Assembly: GCF_900640115.1 (NCBI RefSeq)
Contig: NZ_CAAAIW010000002.1
Span: forward strand, 1 to 64,000
Length of the DNA stretch: 64,000 nucleotides
Source of the DNA: Legionella yabuuchiae
Lineage (GTDB): Bacteria > Pseudomonadota > Gammaproteobacteria > Legionellales > Legionellaceae
Direction of reading: 5' to 3'
A program made the position numbers and the translations under genes. The notes under the pieces are model-generated. The model was not told the origin of the DNA. It ran no database searches and worked only from the letters and a program-made list of their open reading frames with translations. The stretch's first letter is position 1, and each line of letters opens with the position of its first letter. Positions 33,821 through 43,272 of the stretch are shown piece after piece.

Positions 33821-33936
33821 TTGGGTGGCAACTTCTATGGACATCCAACGTTGAGAGTCCCAAGGCAAAGTACTTGCTCGATTGTAAGCAATATCGGCAG
33901 ATCCTTGCCCGTATACGGGGCTTGGGTCGTTCCATC

Positions 33937-34118
33937 CCACATTCCGCAGTAACTTAATTATTTATTGCTTAAAAGACAAAACGTTCATGGGTATAACTAG
34001 GCAACGTATATGGACTCATCCGTTGCCTAGTTGTGCGCTATTTGATAGTCAATAAATGATCAAATTTTGTTGGCTAAAAACAAATTGTGAGAATTACCAA
34101 GTTTACTGCGGAATGTGA
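33937..34118. mobile_element. MITE-like element with CACATTCCGCAGTAA ends
   Basis: A left end CACATTCCGCAGTAACTT (from about 33938) and right end AAGTTTACTGCGGAATGTG (to about 34117) form imperfect ~18-base terminal inverted repeats. TTCCAT occurs just outside both ends and may be a target duplication. Inside is a perfect 12-bp stem, AACTAGGCAACG (33995-34006) against CGTTGCCTAGTT (34021-34032). It is noncoding and lies in the icmB-icmF convergent gap. Confidence 0.6.
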
Positions 34119-34142
34119 GTTCCATTACTCCCCTGCCTCCGT

Positions 34143-34295
34143 GATCGTTCAAGATTCGTGTTTTATGCTTTTTCCTATTCGCCCTCTCGCATTTTAAAAA
34201 AGTCGCAAGCGAATGAGCCATTACTCGTTTTTTAAAATGCGGCGCGACATAACATAAAGGCGCCTAAAAAACAGCTTTTGAACGATCAAGGGTAT
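34143..34295. repeat. Palindromic MITE-like repeat R2, copy 3
   Basis: Terminal GATCGTTCAA and TTGAACGATC, inner arms GCATTTTAAAAAAGTCGC and GTTTTTTAAAATGC, core GAATGAGCCATTACTCG. It is the same architecture as 4349-4509 and 10985-11107. It lies directly downstream of icmF and of the other element in this gap, so the 526 bases between icmB and icmF are almost all repeat. Confidence 0.8.
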
Positions 34296-34346
34296 CTAAG
34301 GCGAAATTGCAGGCTGCTTTCTTTTAGTGGCTAGTATTTCACGATG

Positions 34347-37277
34347 CTAAGCAATAAACTCTGGTAACTTGAATCCATTCAAAATTCCAGGGATAAAGGG
34401 ATTAATTTGATTATTGGTTTTTAAAACGTATCGACCCGAATTTCCGTTAAGTTCAAATAGTATTTGTAATCTAGAACTATCTTGCTCGTCGACCAAGACG
34501 TTGACTTTTTGCAGCATCCTGAAAAATCCCCAAATTCCTACTTCATCTAGCTCATAATGCTCTCCTTCAATGGTGTTGAGCGCTAAGGTGGCATTATTTA
34601 GAGGCCAGTAAAAACGCGCGAAGGAGTCTGTATTTTGATTATCTCTTAACCGCAAGTTTCCAATACTAAGTTGTAAGTCAGCTACTACCGGATCAAGACC
34701 AATTTTTTGTAAACTGAATTCGATTTGACATTGCTCGCCTTGTGAAGGAAAGAACATATTTGTAATTACATTCGTTCGCATTAATTCATCAAGCGTTTCT
34801 GAGGGAATGGGAAGAACATAATTATTTAATTCTTTCGGTTGCCACTGGGCACTGGAAGTGTCTAAAAATGGTTTAACGTAAGCATCAATAAACTGATTTA
34901 GCAAACCATGGGTGGCAAAAAAACGCTCAAAATCACTTAAATTAACTTCATTTTCTTGCGTGGGATCAAATGGAAATCTGGCTTCAATTTGATTTTTATA
35001 ATAACTGAATACGGTTGATTGCCATTGTTGATTGATGTAATTTCTGCTATCTCGAATTAACAAATACCATAATTCTCCTGCTATTTGGTTTGCCCAGTTC
35101 GAGACGGGTTCTGGCAGATGGTTTGCACGATTAAAGAGAGCGCTTAAAGGGTTCGCTAAGGTATCTCCACTAAATCGTGCTCTAGATAGCGTAAATGCCG
35201 TTTTACCTTGATCATTAATTAGGGATAGGGTATTGAGGAACGTTTCTAGTTCACTTAGATTAGACGACAATTCATTTAATGCGGTCTGTCCTAATAAATT
35301 CAGCTGGGTAAATTGGCTTGCAATCTCTTGATTAAATAAGCTTGAATTATCCCCATAGTCTGGACTTGTTTGTTGTTGTATAAATGTAATAAGTTGAGGT
35401 AGCGAGTTGGTTTGCTGCAATATTTTGGTTAGTTGATGGGCTTGTTGATAGTCTTGAAAATGTAATGGCTGCGTGTGATTAATAAAATTCTGCCACCAAG
35501 TGATGTATTCATAGCAGTAAGCTTGTTGAATGGTATTGCCCAATGCGGTGATGTCGCTTCGACTTAGCACCCAACGTTCCTGTTGTAAGGTTTGAATAAT
35601 ATTAGGTAGCTGCTGAATGGTTTCTGCAAAGCCCAGTTTCGTGAGGTAAAAAGGCAATTCATTACTAGATACTTGAAATCCTTCAAAAACAATCGGGCTC
35701 ATTTGTTGTGAAAAATGCTCTTTAGCTAATGAATAAAATAAATAACTCGGAGGTAAAGCGTTTAGATAATTTCGCGTATCGCTAACGAGTTGCGGGTTGA
35801 TCATGATGGGTTGCATTGGCTCACGCAATACTTGTTGAAGTAAAGCCATCTTTTTATTGCGTTGTTCGCGTGGCATGCTACTCCATTTACGTTTGAACCA
35901 GCTTCTTACCTCCGTAAATAAATATTTGTTTGGATCAGAAAGCATGATGTAAATTTTTAACGCTTGATAACGGTTGGCATTAGAACCCTGAGGATTCAAC
36001 ATCTCCATTTCTATTTCATTTAATAAAGCTGGAAGAAAATTTGCTAGTATTCGTTGCTGTGTGTTTTCTTTTAGTTTCGTTTTTAAAAATTGTACCGTAG
36101 GAAGAGAGAAAGTATTCACAGAAATATGATCCAGGGCATTGGAAGCATTGGCGAGATGAAACACTGCAGGGGAGTGATTCTCAGGTTCGCGAGCCATAGC
36201 TTCAAACATCAAGAGTTCTTTACTGACCTCGTCCAGTACATTGGAGGAGGTGATGTGATTGTACCCAACCCATAAGAGAGTAAGTGCGGTTGTTCCAAGA
36301 AGTATGCCCTTTGACCAGGTTGAGGAATAATGAACCGCAATCATTTGTTTGGTTTGGTTTTGAAAAGCCAACAACGCACCATCCACAAAGTAGGGGCGAT
36401 AATTGACTGATTGATGATGCTGATCTTGTACCGTTAGCGAATATTCATGTTTTATTTTATTGTTTAGGCGATCTTGGCTTAAACCACCTTGTTCGGCACT
36501 GGTTAAATAAATTGCTTTAACTTGGAAGGATTGCAGTGAAATCGCTTGTAGAAATCGTTGGATAGGGAGTTTCATACTGCTTAATTGTAAGGGAAACTCC
36601 CGAATTAGGGTGCGCTTTAGGCTTGAACGTACTGGGTGTACTTTTGAAATGACTTGTTGATTTACTCGTTCAATTAAATCATCAAATTGCTCACGAAACT
36701 GATTTAAAAGTGGACTTTGACCGGTAGGCTTAAACAACGAAAATCCGAGAGGTTTGGCCAACTCATTGCTATGTTCGTTTTGATAAAACTCACAAAAACC
36801 CGCCAAGTTATCTAGTTTGGTAAATAAAACAGCTAAACTAACAGAGTAATCTAAACTAGACTCAAACCTTCGAAGGAGTTGGGCATGGCGATGGCTAACT
36901 TCAGCAAGATGATCGGGAGAGTTATTAAAGAGCTCGTTAATATCAACACAAAGAAGAATCCCGTTTATTTTAAACTGACGATGACAACGGTTTAATTGCT
37001 TTAAGGTGTTCTGTAACAAGTGCTTGCTCTGGTTAAGCCAGTTTTCATCCAGTTCAACCATAACTCCGTTTTGATTATAATAAATCTCTGATGAAATGTA
37101 TGAGTCCACGCTGATGTGCTCGAGATTACTCTGGCGCAGAAGGGTTGATTTTCCTTGCGACATTTTCCCAGTCACCAACGTAAACGAAACTCCCCGGCTC
37201 TGTGGTTGTAATTGCGGCTTTAATTGCGCAAAAAGTTTTTTCAGAGCATTACATAATGCGAGTAATGATTGATCCAT
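34347..37277 (-). CDS. icmF: IcmF (TssM-type inner-membrane protein)
   Basis: 976 aa, matching L. pneumophila IcmF in length. It has an N-terminal GTPase-like domain with a Walker A-type loop GKMSQGKST (residues 37-45) and NGILLCVDINELFNNSPDHL. One TM lies at residues ~326-346 (GILLGTTALTLLWVGYNHI). A long periplasmic region ends in the IcmF C-terminal domain (FARFYWPLNNATLALNTIEG, ELNGNSGRYVLKTNNQINPF). IcmF with DotU stabilises the Dot/Icm core; its homologue TssM does the same in type VI systems. Its ATG overlaps the icmH stop by one base (TAATG). Confidence 0.95.
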   Translation of the reverse strand: MDQSLLALCNALKKLFAQLKPQLQPQSRGVSFTLVTGKMSQGKSTLLRQSNLEHISVDSYISSEIYYNQNGVMVELDENWLNQSKHLLQNTLKQLNRCHRQFKINGILLCVDINELFNNSPDHLAEVSHRHAQLLRRFESSLDYSVSLAVLFTKLDNLAGFCEFYQNEHSNELAKPLGFSLFKPTGQSPLLNQFREQFDDLIERVNQQVISKVHPVRSSLKRTLIREFPLQLSSMKLPIQRFLQAISLQSFQVKAIYLTSAEQGGLSQDRLNNKIKHEYSLTVQDQHHQSVNYRPYFVDGALLAFQNQTKQMIAVHYSSTWSKGILLGTTALTLLWVGYNHITSSNVLDEVSKELLMFEAMAREPENHSPAVFHLANASNALDHISVNTFSLPTVQFLKTKLKENTQQRILANFLPALLNEIEMEMLNPQGSNANRYQALKIYIMLSDPNKYLFTEVRSWFKRKWSSMPREQRNKKMALLQQVLREPMQPIMINPQLVSDTRNYLNALPPSYLFYSLAKEHFSQQMSPIVFEGFQVSSNELPFYLTKLGFAETIQQLPNIIQTLQQERWVLSRSDITALGNTIQQAYCYEYITWWQNFINHTQPLHFQDYQQAHQLTKILQQTNSLPQLITFIQQQTSPDYGDNSSLFNQEIASQFTQLNLLGQTALNELSSNLSELETFLNTLSLINDQGKTAFTLSRARFSGDTLANPLSALFNRANHLPEPVSNWANQIAGELWYLLIRDSRNYINQQWQSTVFSYYKNQIEARFPFDPTQENEVNLSDFERFFATHGLLNQFIDAYVKPFLDTSSAQWQPKELNNYVLPIPSETLDELMRTNVITNMFFPSQGEQCQIEFSLQKIGLDPVVADLQLSIGNLRLRDNQNTDSFARFYWPLNNATLALNTIEGEHYELDEVGIWGFFRMLQKVNVLVDEQDSSRLQILFELNGNSGRYVLKTNNQINPFIPGILNGFKLPEFIA

Positions 37278-38062
37278 TAATGTTCCAAACTAGCCAATAA
37301 AGTATGTCCTTTAATTACATTTTTTGCTTTATGTTCCAGAAGAATATTGCTAAATAAATAAACCGTAATCAAAACACCAACCGCTAAGATCCCGGTGGTA
37401 AGGATGGATTTTCGGTGTGAAGAGGTGGTGCTGGATTGACTTTGTTCTTTAAATAAATGTAAGGGTTTATGAACACGGTGTATTTGAATCGCTTGGTATA
37501 TTTCTTCAATTAAATTATCCAAGGCCTGTCTACCATCGGGTTTTAAATGATACTCACCCTCAAATCCAGCAATTAAGCAATAGTAAGCAAGTTCTAACAA
37601 GTCCAAATATTGGCTAGCATGATCTTTTAGGTAAACCGTGATTTTAAAGAACCGTTTCTGTGGTCCTTCGTCATCCAAATCAGATGGGGTAAACGCTTTA
37701 AACTCCGCAGGGGAGCCATACATCCGTAGGTAATTTTTTCCGAGCAATTCATCAATCGTTGCACACAAAAGGTATTGAGCAATAATGATTAATTCATTGG
37801 AGTATTCTTGACCTAGAAGACAGCTGTGAAATGATTGAACCTCATGTTCAATATTCATGCGAATCTCTTCGATAGGGGGTAAGGTTTGAGTGACACAAAG
37901 CCGCTCAAGCAAAGAGAAAATAGGTCCTGCTGCAGCTATAATGGGGTTAGTTGCTGAAGAAGCAATAAATAATTTTGAACGATAATAACCTTGAGGAACA
38001 CGATGCTTCTTAGGAACTGCAAATCGGCTTACAAGCGAGGCCGAATAGGGTTCGGCAATCAT
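37277..38062 (-). CDS. dotU: IcmH/DotU (TssL-type anchor)
   Basis: A 261-aa C-tail-anchored inner-membrane protein. The cytosolic TssL/DotU domain includes NPIIAAAGPIFSLLERLCV, LLCATIDELLGKNYL, RFFKITVYLKDHASQYLDLL and YYCLIAGFEGEYHLKPDGR. One TM lies near the C-terminus, residues ~220-243 (ILTTGILAVGVLITVYLFSN), with a short periplasmic tail. It works as a pair with IcmF, to which it is translationally coupled. Its size fits the Dot/Icm version better than the larger TssL proteins with peptidoglycan-binding domains. Confidence 0.95.
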   Translation of the reverse strand: MIAEPYSASLVSRFAVPKKHRVPQGYYRSKLFIASSATNPIIAAAGPIFSLLERLCVTQTLPPIEEIRMNIEHEVQSFHSCLLGQEYSNELIIIAQYLLCATIDELLGKNYLRMYGSPAEFKAFTPSDLDDEGPQKRFFKITVYLKDHASQYLDLLELAYYCLIAGFEGEYHLKPDGRQALDNLIEEIYQAIQIHRVHKPLHLFKEQSQSSTTSSHRKSILTTGILAVGVLITVYLFSNILLEHKAKNVIKGHTLLASLEH

Positions 38063-38191
38063 GATGTAACTCCCAATAGTAAGTCCTGTTAAACGTCGCA
38101 GAAATCATTTAGAAACTATGATGATACGTGATCCACATAAAGTCATCAATGGCTTTCATCTTCCGGCTGTACGAAGTGTACTGATACATGA

Positions 38192-39667
38192 TTATTTAAA
38201 TCGCTTCTCGAAAGCGATTAACTTTTTCTCCAAGGTCCATTGCAAACGGGCTTTCTCATTGCCTTTGATAAAAGATTTGCAGTTTGGACTATCCAAGTTC
38301 TGACACGCTTTGACCTTTAATCCCCTACGAGAGTTTTCCCACAAGCTTTGGCCTGGTAAAAAGCTATAGGTTAATGCATTACGAGTAATGGTTTTGAGCG
38401 TTGGGTAATTGAGACCGTGATCGATAACTGCTTTAACGTACTCGCGAGTTAAATTGGTTCGTAAAATGCCTTCATCATCAGTAGATAGCACGACAGGAAC
38501 TTGATGGTGAAGGTATAAATTCAAAGGATGAGATTTACCATAAATGTCTAGTATCTTTTGGTTACTGGTTAAATTAATTTCTACAGGAACGGATTTTTTT
38601 GCCATATACTTCACAAGATCTTTAGCATTATTTTCATAAGTTATATCTACCCCATGACCTATTCGCTCTGCTTGTCCGATAAAAATAGCGTCGTGAATGT
38701 GAAACCGTAAGTCTTCATGCTTTACGACTTCAGGGGCTAATTCCCCGGCATGCAATGCGATGTGCACCTTGGGATAATGTTCATGAAAGTAGTTAAAGAT
38801 GGTCATTTGTTTACCATAGTCGCGTAAGGAAGTAATACCATCTTCTGCTTGGACAAGATTAATGCCAACTAAATCACTGGAGTTTGATGCAGCTTCAAAA
38901 CCACTCAACGCTTGGGCAAATAAATTGTCTAAAGGTTGCTCTCGTAAGGTATAATATTGAAACTTCACGGTAAGGTTACAAACTGGTTTTGTTGGATCTT
39001 GGTCGCAGTTTAGTTCTTTTTTGGCTTCCTTTAAGATACGAGTCGTCTCGGATACAATTAAGGTTACATTGGCGTTAAAATCCTTATCCGCTAGCAAAGC
39101 CTTTCTTTTTTCATCCAATGAGGAATGTTTCGCGGCAATGCGCCCAAATTCTGTTGAACGCGCGTTGTCTGGCAATATCATGATTTCTAAATAAAGTTCA
39201 TTTTGATCAATCGCGCGTTGCATCACTTCGGCTAATAGTTGAGGCCTAAAATCAGAGACGATCTCAAGAAATTTGGGGAAGGTCTCAAAAAAGTGATCAT
39301 GGCCGGATTCGCTGGCCGTTGGGATAAAGTTTTTCATGGACCAGGCACGGATTGTGGCATCATAAAGCTCCGTTTGGTTCATGACCTTATCCATGCTGAC
39401 ATCATAGCAAGCGGCTTTCGTTTTTTTAACTGAAAAATTAGATTGATTTAGACAATATTGGTGTTTGCCAGCCAGGGTTATCATGGTCTCAGGATAAGCA
39501 CCACCAGCTAGATGATAATGCAACTCCCCCCCTTTCGGCATAGACTTAAAAAATGCATAAAGCGCATTGGGGTCGGATTTGATGGCGTCAAAATGTTGCA
39601 GTACATCCGCTTTTAATAGACAAGGAAAAAGCAGCAAACTGTATAGTAATGATTTAAGAACGTGCAT
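38192..39667 (-). CDS. Secreted adenosine deaminase-like amidohydrolase
   Basis: 491 aa with a Sec signal peptide (residues 1-20, SLLYSLLLFPCLLKADV). It has the adenosine/AMP deaminase metal-site pattern GELHYHLAGGAYPE (HxH, residues ~48-53), ALHAGELAPE with His and Glu, AERIGHGVDITYE and VVLSTDDEGILRT. The insert after the first motif contains Cys residues, as in extracellular ADA/ADGF-like proteins. It probably deaminates adenosine or a related purine in the periplasm or outside the cell. It lies between icmH and the type VI cluster, in the opposite direction to the latter. The exact substrate is not provable. Confidence 0.82.
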   Translation of the reverse strand: MHVLKSLLYSLLLFPCLLKADVLQHFDAIKSDPNALYAFFKSMPKGGELHYHLAGGAYPETMITLAGKHQYCLNQSNFSVKKTKAACYDVSMDKVMNQTELYDATIRAWSMKNFIPTASESGHDHFFETFPKFLEIVSDFRPQLLAEVMQRAIDQNELYLEIMILPDNARSTEFGRIAAKHSSLDEKRKALLADKDFNANVTLIVSETTRILKEAKKELNCDQDPTKPVCNLTVKFQYYTLREQPLDNLFAQALSGFEAASNSSDLVGINLVQAEDGITSLRDYGKQMTIFNYFHEHYPKVHIALHAGELAPEVVKHEDLRFHIHDAIFIGQAERIGHGVDITYENNAKDLVKYMAKKSVPVEINLTSNQKILDIYGKSHPLNLYLHHQVPVVLSTDDEGILRTNLTREYVKAVIDHGLNYPTLKTITRNALTYSFLPGQSLWENSRRGLKVKACQNLDSPNCKSFIKGNEKARLQWTLEKKLIAFEKRFK

Positions 39668-40184
39668 AATAAGCGAAAGAGATTAAGGGGTACAAAAATT
39701 ATTTCATATTATATTCCATTTGCCTAAATAATTCCGTTGAGTCAATGAGAACAGTACCATAAATTTGACGATCGGTCAATTTTTGGACGACATGTTTTTT
39801 TGGTCGACATGTTTGGCCAAATCAGTAGGTAACCTTGCCTGTGGGCGTATTTTTATCTTCAACTTGCTTGCACGGCTAAAAGTCAGATGAATATTTTAAA
39901 ATTATTGTGCCGATAGAATCTTTAAGCAAGATAATTGAGGTTTAAAGTAAGTCAGAACTTCTTACAGTGCGTTTTAATTTGTAAAGAAAGGTTAGATGGT
40001 TATTCCTTTCTCGCTAACTTGGTATAAAGAAATTATTTGTCCTACTATTTCTCTGTACGGTATGGTTTTTGAAAACGTCGTACCGTACAGAGAAAAAGTT
40101 TAAAAAATACGTGCATATTTTTTTGATTTAAGGTAATCTCCATCGCATTAAGGAAAAACAAGCCAACCGATGATGGAGCGACGT
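39668..40184. promoter_or_regulatory. Regulatory gap between deaminase gene and tssB
   Basis: 517 AT-rich bases without a gene. They contain a perfect 15-bp stem, TTTCTCTGTACGGTA (40048-40062) against TACCGTACAGAGAAA (40081-40095), and the near-repeat GGACGACATGTTTTTTTGG / GGTCGACATGTTTGG around 39785-39813. The promoters of both flanking genes must lie here. The stem lacks a T-tail and ends 89 bases before tssB, so an operator or leader structure is more likely than a terminator. Confidence 0.5.
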
Positions 40185-40679
40185 ATGTCTAAAAGTTATC
40201 AGCACGAAATTCCAACGGCTCGTGTGAACATCACCCTCGATGTTGAAACAAATGGATCTAAATCAAAAAAAGAACTCCCCATGAAATTATTAATGCTTGG
40301 CGATTTTAGTCATGGTCAGGCCAGCGGTCCAATTTCACGGCGTGAACGAATTCCTATTAATAAGCAAAATTTTAATCACATTCTTGCAACGCTTTCCCCC
40401 AAATTAAAGTTATCGGTCAACAATCGTCTTAATGAACATCAAGATGATCTGAATATTGCGCTGGAAATCAAATCATTGAATGATTTTAAACCTGAACAAA
40501 TCGTTGAGCAGGTTCCTCAATTGCAGCGCTTAATGGCGATGCGTAATTTATTAAAAGACTTGAAGTCATCTGTGATTGATAACCAAGCCTTTCGAAAAGC
40601 GCTAGAAAAAATTATGCAGGATTCGGAAGAATCGCAAAAACTCTTATCTCTCCTCTCTAGCGATACCCGCCAAGAATAG
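40185..40679 (+). CDS. tssB: Type VI sheath small subunit TssB
   Basis: A 164-aa sheath protein (VipA/ImpB). It shows QHEIPTARVNITLDVETNGS, ELPMKLLMLGDFSHGQ, RRERIPINKQNFNHILATL and the C-terminal helix with RLMAMRNLLKDLKSSVIDN, RKALEKIMQD. GATGGAGCGACGT places the ATG at 40185; an upstream in-frame ATG at 40170 covers the ribosome site and is not preferred. TssB and TssC form the contractile tail around the Hcp tube. Confidence 0.95.
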   Translation: MSKSYQHEIPTARVNITLDVETNGSKSKKELPMKLLMLGDFSHGQASGPISRRERIPINKQNFNHILATLSPKLKLSVNNRLNEHQDDLNIALEIKSLNDFKPEQIVEQVPQLQRLMAMRNLLKDLKSSVIDNQAFRKALEKIMQDSEESQKLLSLLSSDTRQE

Positions 40680-40749
40680 GAATACACCGGATAGGGAAAG
40701 ATTACCTGAGCAAATCCATCGAAATAAACTGTGAGTAGTCGGAGAATCT

Positions 40750-42264
40750 ATGGAAACGAACCTTCAACAATCTCAAGGCACGAGTGTGCTTTCTTCTTAT
40801 CAACAGTTGTGTCACATAGCTGAAGTCGAACCGTTTACTGAGTCGCTTGATTTAACGCATTTTACCCGGGCTGAACAACTAGCGAATAAACAGTTCAATG
40901 AACGTTTAGCCGCATCCTTGCAAGTATTTTTATCCATGGCTGTTGAACAAGGTACGCTCATTGAACGAGTGGATAAAGTACTGTTGGATCAATACATCAG
41001 TAAAATTGATGAAATGCTATCGGCACAGCTCGATGAAATACTTCACCATACAACATTTCAAGAACTTGAATCGCTGTGGATGAGTTTAAAACACGTCGTG
41101 GATCGAACCGATTTTACTGCCAATATTAAGATTGAGCTGTTGGATGTTGATAAACAAGCCCTGATTGAAGATTTCGAAGACGTTTCCGACACCTCCCAAT
41201 CTGGCTTATATAAACAAGTTTACGAGCGTGAATATGATACCCCAGGGGGAGAGCCTTTTACGGCGATGATTTCTCCTTATGAATTTGATGCATCTGCCAT
41301 AGATTTGTCTCTTTTACGTCAGATTTCCAAAGTCGCAGCTGTTGCCCATTGTCCTTTTATAGGTTCAGTTGGAGGCTCTTTTTTTAATAAATCATCTTTA
41401 CAAGACGTCATTGAAATTGAAGACTTAGTTGGCTATATGGATCGGGCGGAATACATTCGTTGGAATTCGTTTCGTGACTCCGAAGATGCGCGTTACATTG
41501 GATTAACGTTACCACGATTTTTGCTTCGTTTACCCTATGGAGAAAATAACCCCGTCAAACGATTTCAATATAATGAATCTGTAACCTCATCCGCTGACCA
41601 GTATTTATGGGGTCGAGCAAGCTTTGCGTTTGCGGCGAATTTAGGTGAAAGTTTTAGAAAGTATGGCTGGTGTGTGAATATCCGTGGGCCTGAGTCTGGG
41701 GGTAAAGTTGACCATCTTCCTCTGCACCAATATAACCTTGGTCAAGGGTTACAGACCAAAATTCCATGTGAGGTCATGATCCCAGAAACAAGAGAACTGA
41801 CCTTTGCTAACCTTGGTTTTATCCCTTTGTCTTATTACAAAAATAGCGATTACGCCTGCTTTTTTTCGGCTAATTCAGCCCAGAAACCGATGAGTTATCT
41901 CGACAAACAGGCGTCTTCGAATAGCCGAATTAATGCTCGTTTGCCCTATATATTTTTAAGTGCTCGAATTGCGCATTATCTTAAAGTCATGCAACGGGAA
42001 AATATCGGCTCCTCGCTCAGCCGCAGTGAGCAGGAAGAGCAGTTGAATCAATGGCTAAAAACACTGATTACTAAAATGAATAATCCTGGACCTGAATTGG
42101 CAGCGACACATCCTCTTCGTGATGGACAAGTCATGGTTGAAGAACTGCCTGAGCACCCAGGTTACTACCGTATTAATTTATATGCAGTTCCTCACTTTCA
42201 AGTTGAGGGCATGGATGTGAAGCTTTCAGTGGTAGGTCAGATTCCAACCGCCAATGACTCTTGA
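40750..42264 (+). CDS. tssC: Type VI sheath large subunit TssC
   Basis: A 504-aa protein (VipB/ImpC) with the family segments HHTTFQELESLWMSLKHVVD, VYEREYDTPGGEPFTAMISP, YEFDASAIDLSLLRQISKVA, RDSEDARYIGLTLPRFLLRL and the C-terminal YRINLYAVPHFQVEGMDVKL. It polymerises with TssB. The length is normal and the gene is intact. A 70-base gap from tssB contains a usable ribosome site (GTCGGAGAATCT). Confidence 0.97.
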   Translation: METNLQQSQGTSVLSSYQQLCHIAEVEPFTESLDLTHFTRAEQLANKQFNERLAASLQVFLSMAVEQGTLIERVDKVLLDQYISKIDEMLSAQLDEILHHTTFQELESLWMSLKHVVDRTDFTANIKIELLDVDKQALIEDFEDVSDTSQSGLYKQVYEREYDTPGGEPFTAMISPYEFDASAIDLSLLRQISKVAAVAHCPFIGSVGGSFFNKSSLQDVIEIEDLVGYMDRAEYIRWNSFRDSEDARYIGLTLPRFLLRLPYGENNPVKRFQYNESVTSSADQYLWGRASFAFAANLGESFRKYGWCVNIRGPESGGKVDHLPLHQYNLGQGLQTKIPCEVMIPETRELTFANLGFIPLSYYKNSDYACFFSANSAQKPMSYLDKQASSNSRINARLPYIFLSARIAHYLKVMQRENIGSSLSRSEQEEQLNQWLKTLITKMNNPGPELAATHPLRDGQVMVEELPEHPGYYRINLYAVPHFQVEGMDVKLSVVGQIPTANDS

Positions 42265-42352
42265 TTGGGTTGAGATAATCGAACAAGCAAGAACATTATG
42301 AACGGCGTTTGCTGGTTCAATCGTTTAATAGGAAACAATAAGGAGATATGTT

Positions 42353-42838
42353 ATGGCAAGTCCAGCCTATGTGTGGATTGTTGATGATCAGGGTAATGAA
42401 GTGAAGGGAGAATGTAAGGTTAAAGAACGAGAAGGAAGTGTTGAAATATTCCAGTTTAAATATGGCGTATCGATGCCTGTTGATAAATTTAATGGTTCTA
42501 CGAACGGCACACGCCAGCACGACACGGTGACCATCACTAAACCCTATGATCCAACAAGTCCGATTTTATTTAAAGCCGCGTGCGACGGTAAAACACTCAA
42601 ACAAATGACCATTAAATGGTATCGCATTAATGAAAATGGAAAAGAAGATGAATATTTTGTTCACGTCCTTGATGATGTAAAAGTGGTGTCTTACCGACAG
42701 CAGTTATTACATACCAAAGATCACCAAAATGATGCGCATGTCCATGAGGATATTATCGACTTACGGTTCGGCAAAATTACCCTCAAACATCATGATGGTA
42801 ATATCGAACATTCCGATACCTGGTTAGTACGAAGTTGA
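42353..42838 (+). CDS. hcp: Type VI tube protein Hcp (TssD)
   Basis: 161 aa of the Hcp family: PAYVWIVDDQGNEVKGECKV, GSVEIFQFKYGVSMPVDKFN, GTRQHDTVTITKPYDPTSPI, KQMTIKWYRINENGKEDEYF and IIDLRFGKITLKHHDGNIEH. Hcp hexamers stack into the tube ejected by the sheath. AATAAGGAGATATGTT gives the strongest ribosome site of the cluster, consistent with high expression. Confidence 0.93.
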   Translation: MASPAYVWIVDDQGNEVKGECKVKEREGSVEIFQFKYGVSMPVDKFNGSTNGTRQHDTVTITKPYDPTSPILFKAACDGKTLKQMTIKWYRINENGKEDEYFVHVLDDVKVVSYRQQLLHTKDHQNDAHVHEDIIDLRFGKITLKHHDGNIEHSDTWLVRS

Positions 42839-42906
42839 TGCGGCACTGAAACCTGTTTAATTAGTTCATTTTTTAAACAGGTTTCTGGCCAGTTTGGAAA
42901 TGAATC

Positions 42907-43272
42907 ATGACGGATTTAATTCACCGACTGCTAGGAAAACCATGCAGTATCGAAGAATCGATTTTAAGTCACATTCAATATCTTTTGAATACGCGTCAAG
43001 GAAGTCTTATTCATATGCCCGATTATGGATTATCGGAATACCCTGTTCATCAAGTTTTTGCAGAGACCCAAAAAAGGTTTATAGACGATTTGAAAACTCT
43101 AATAGAGCGTTTTGAGCCGAGGGTTAATTCTTTAACCGTTATAGAAATAAAAAACGATGTTCAACACTGTGTATTACAAGTATCGTTACAAGCCGATTTA
43201 ATGCAAAAGAATGCGATAAATTTTGAGGCTAGGCTTTTAAACAATGGAGCGATTAAGATCGGGAACGAATGA
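42907..43272 (+). CDS. tssE: Type VI baseplate protein TssE (gp25-like)
   Basis: 121 aa. It has the gp25/TssE pattern SIEESILSHIQYLLNTRQGS, then LIHMPDYGLSEYP (the wedge motif) and RFEPRVNSLTVIEIKN with the conserved E-P-R. The C-terminus is a beta strand pair (CVLQVSLQADLMQKNAINFE). TssE initiates baseplate and sheath assembly. Its stop overlaps the tssF start by 4 bases. Confidence 0.92.
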   Translation: MTDLIHRLLGKPCSIEESILSHIQYLLNTRQGSLIHMPDYGLSEYPVHQVFAETQKRFIDDLKTLIERFEPRVNSLTVIEIKNDVQHCVLQVSLQADLMQKNAINFEARLLNNGAIKIGNE

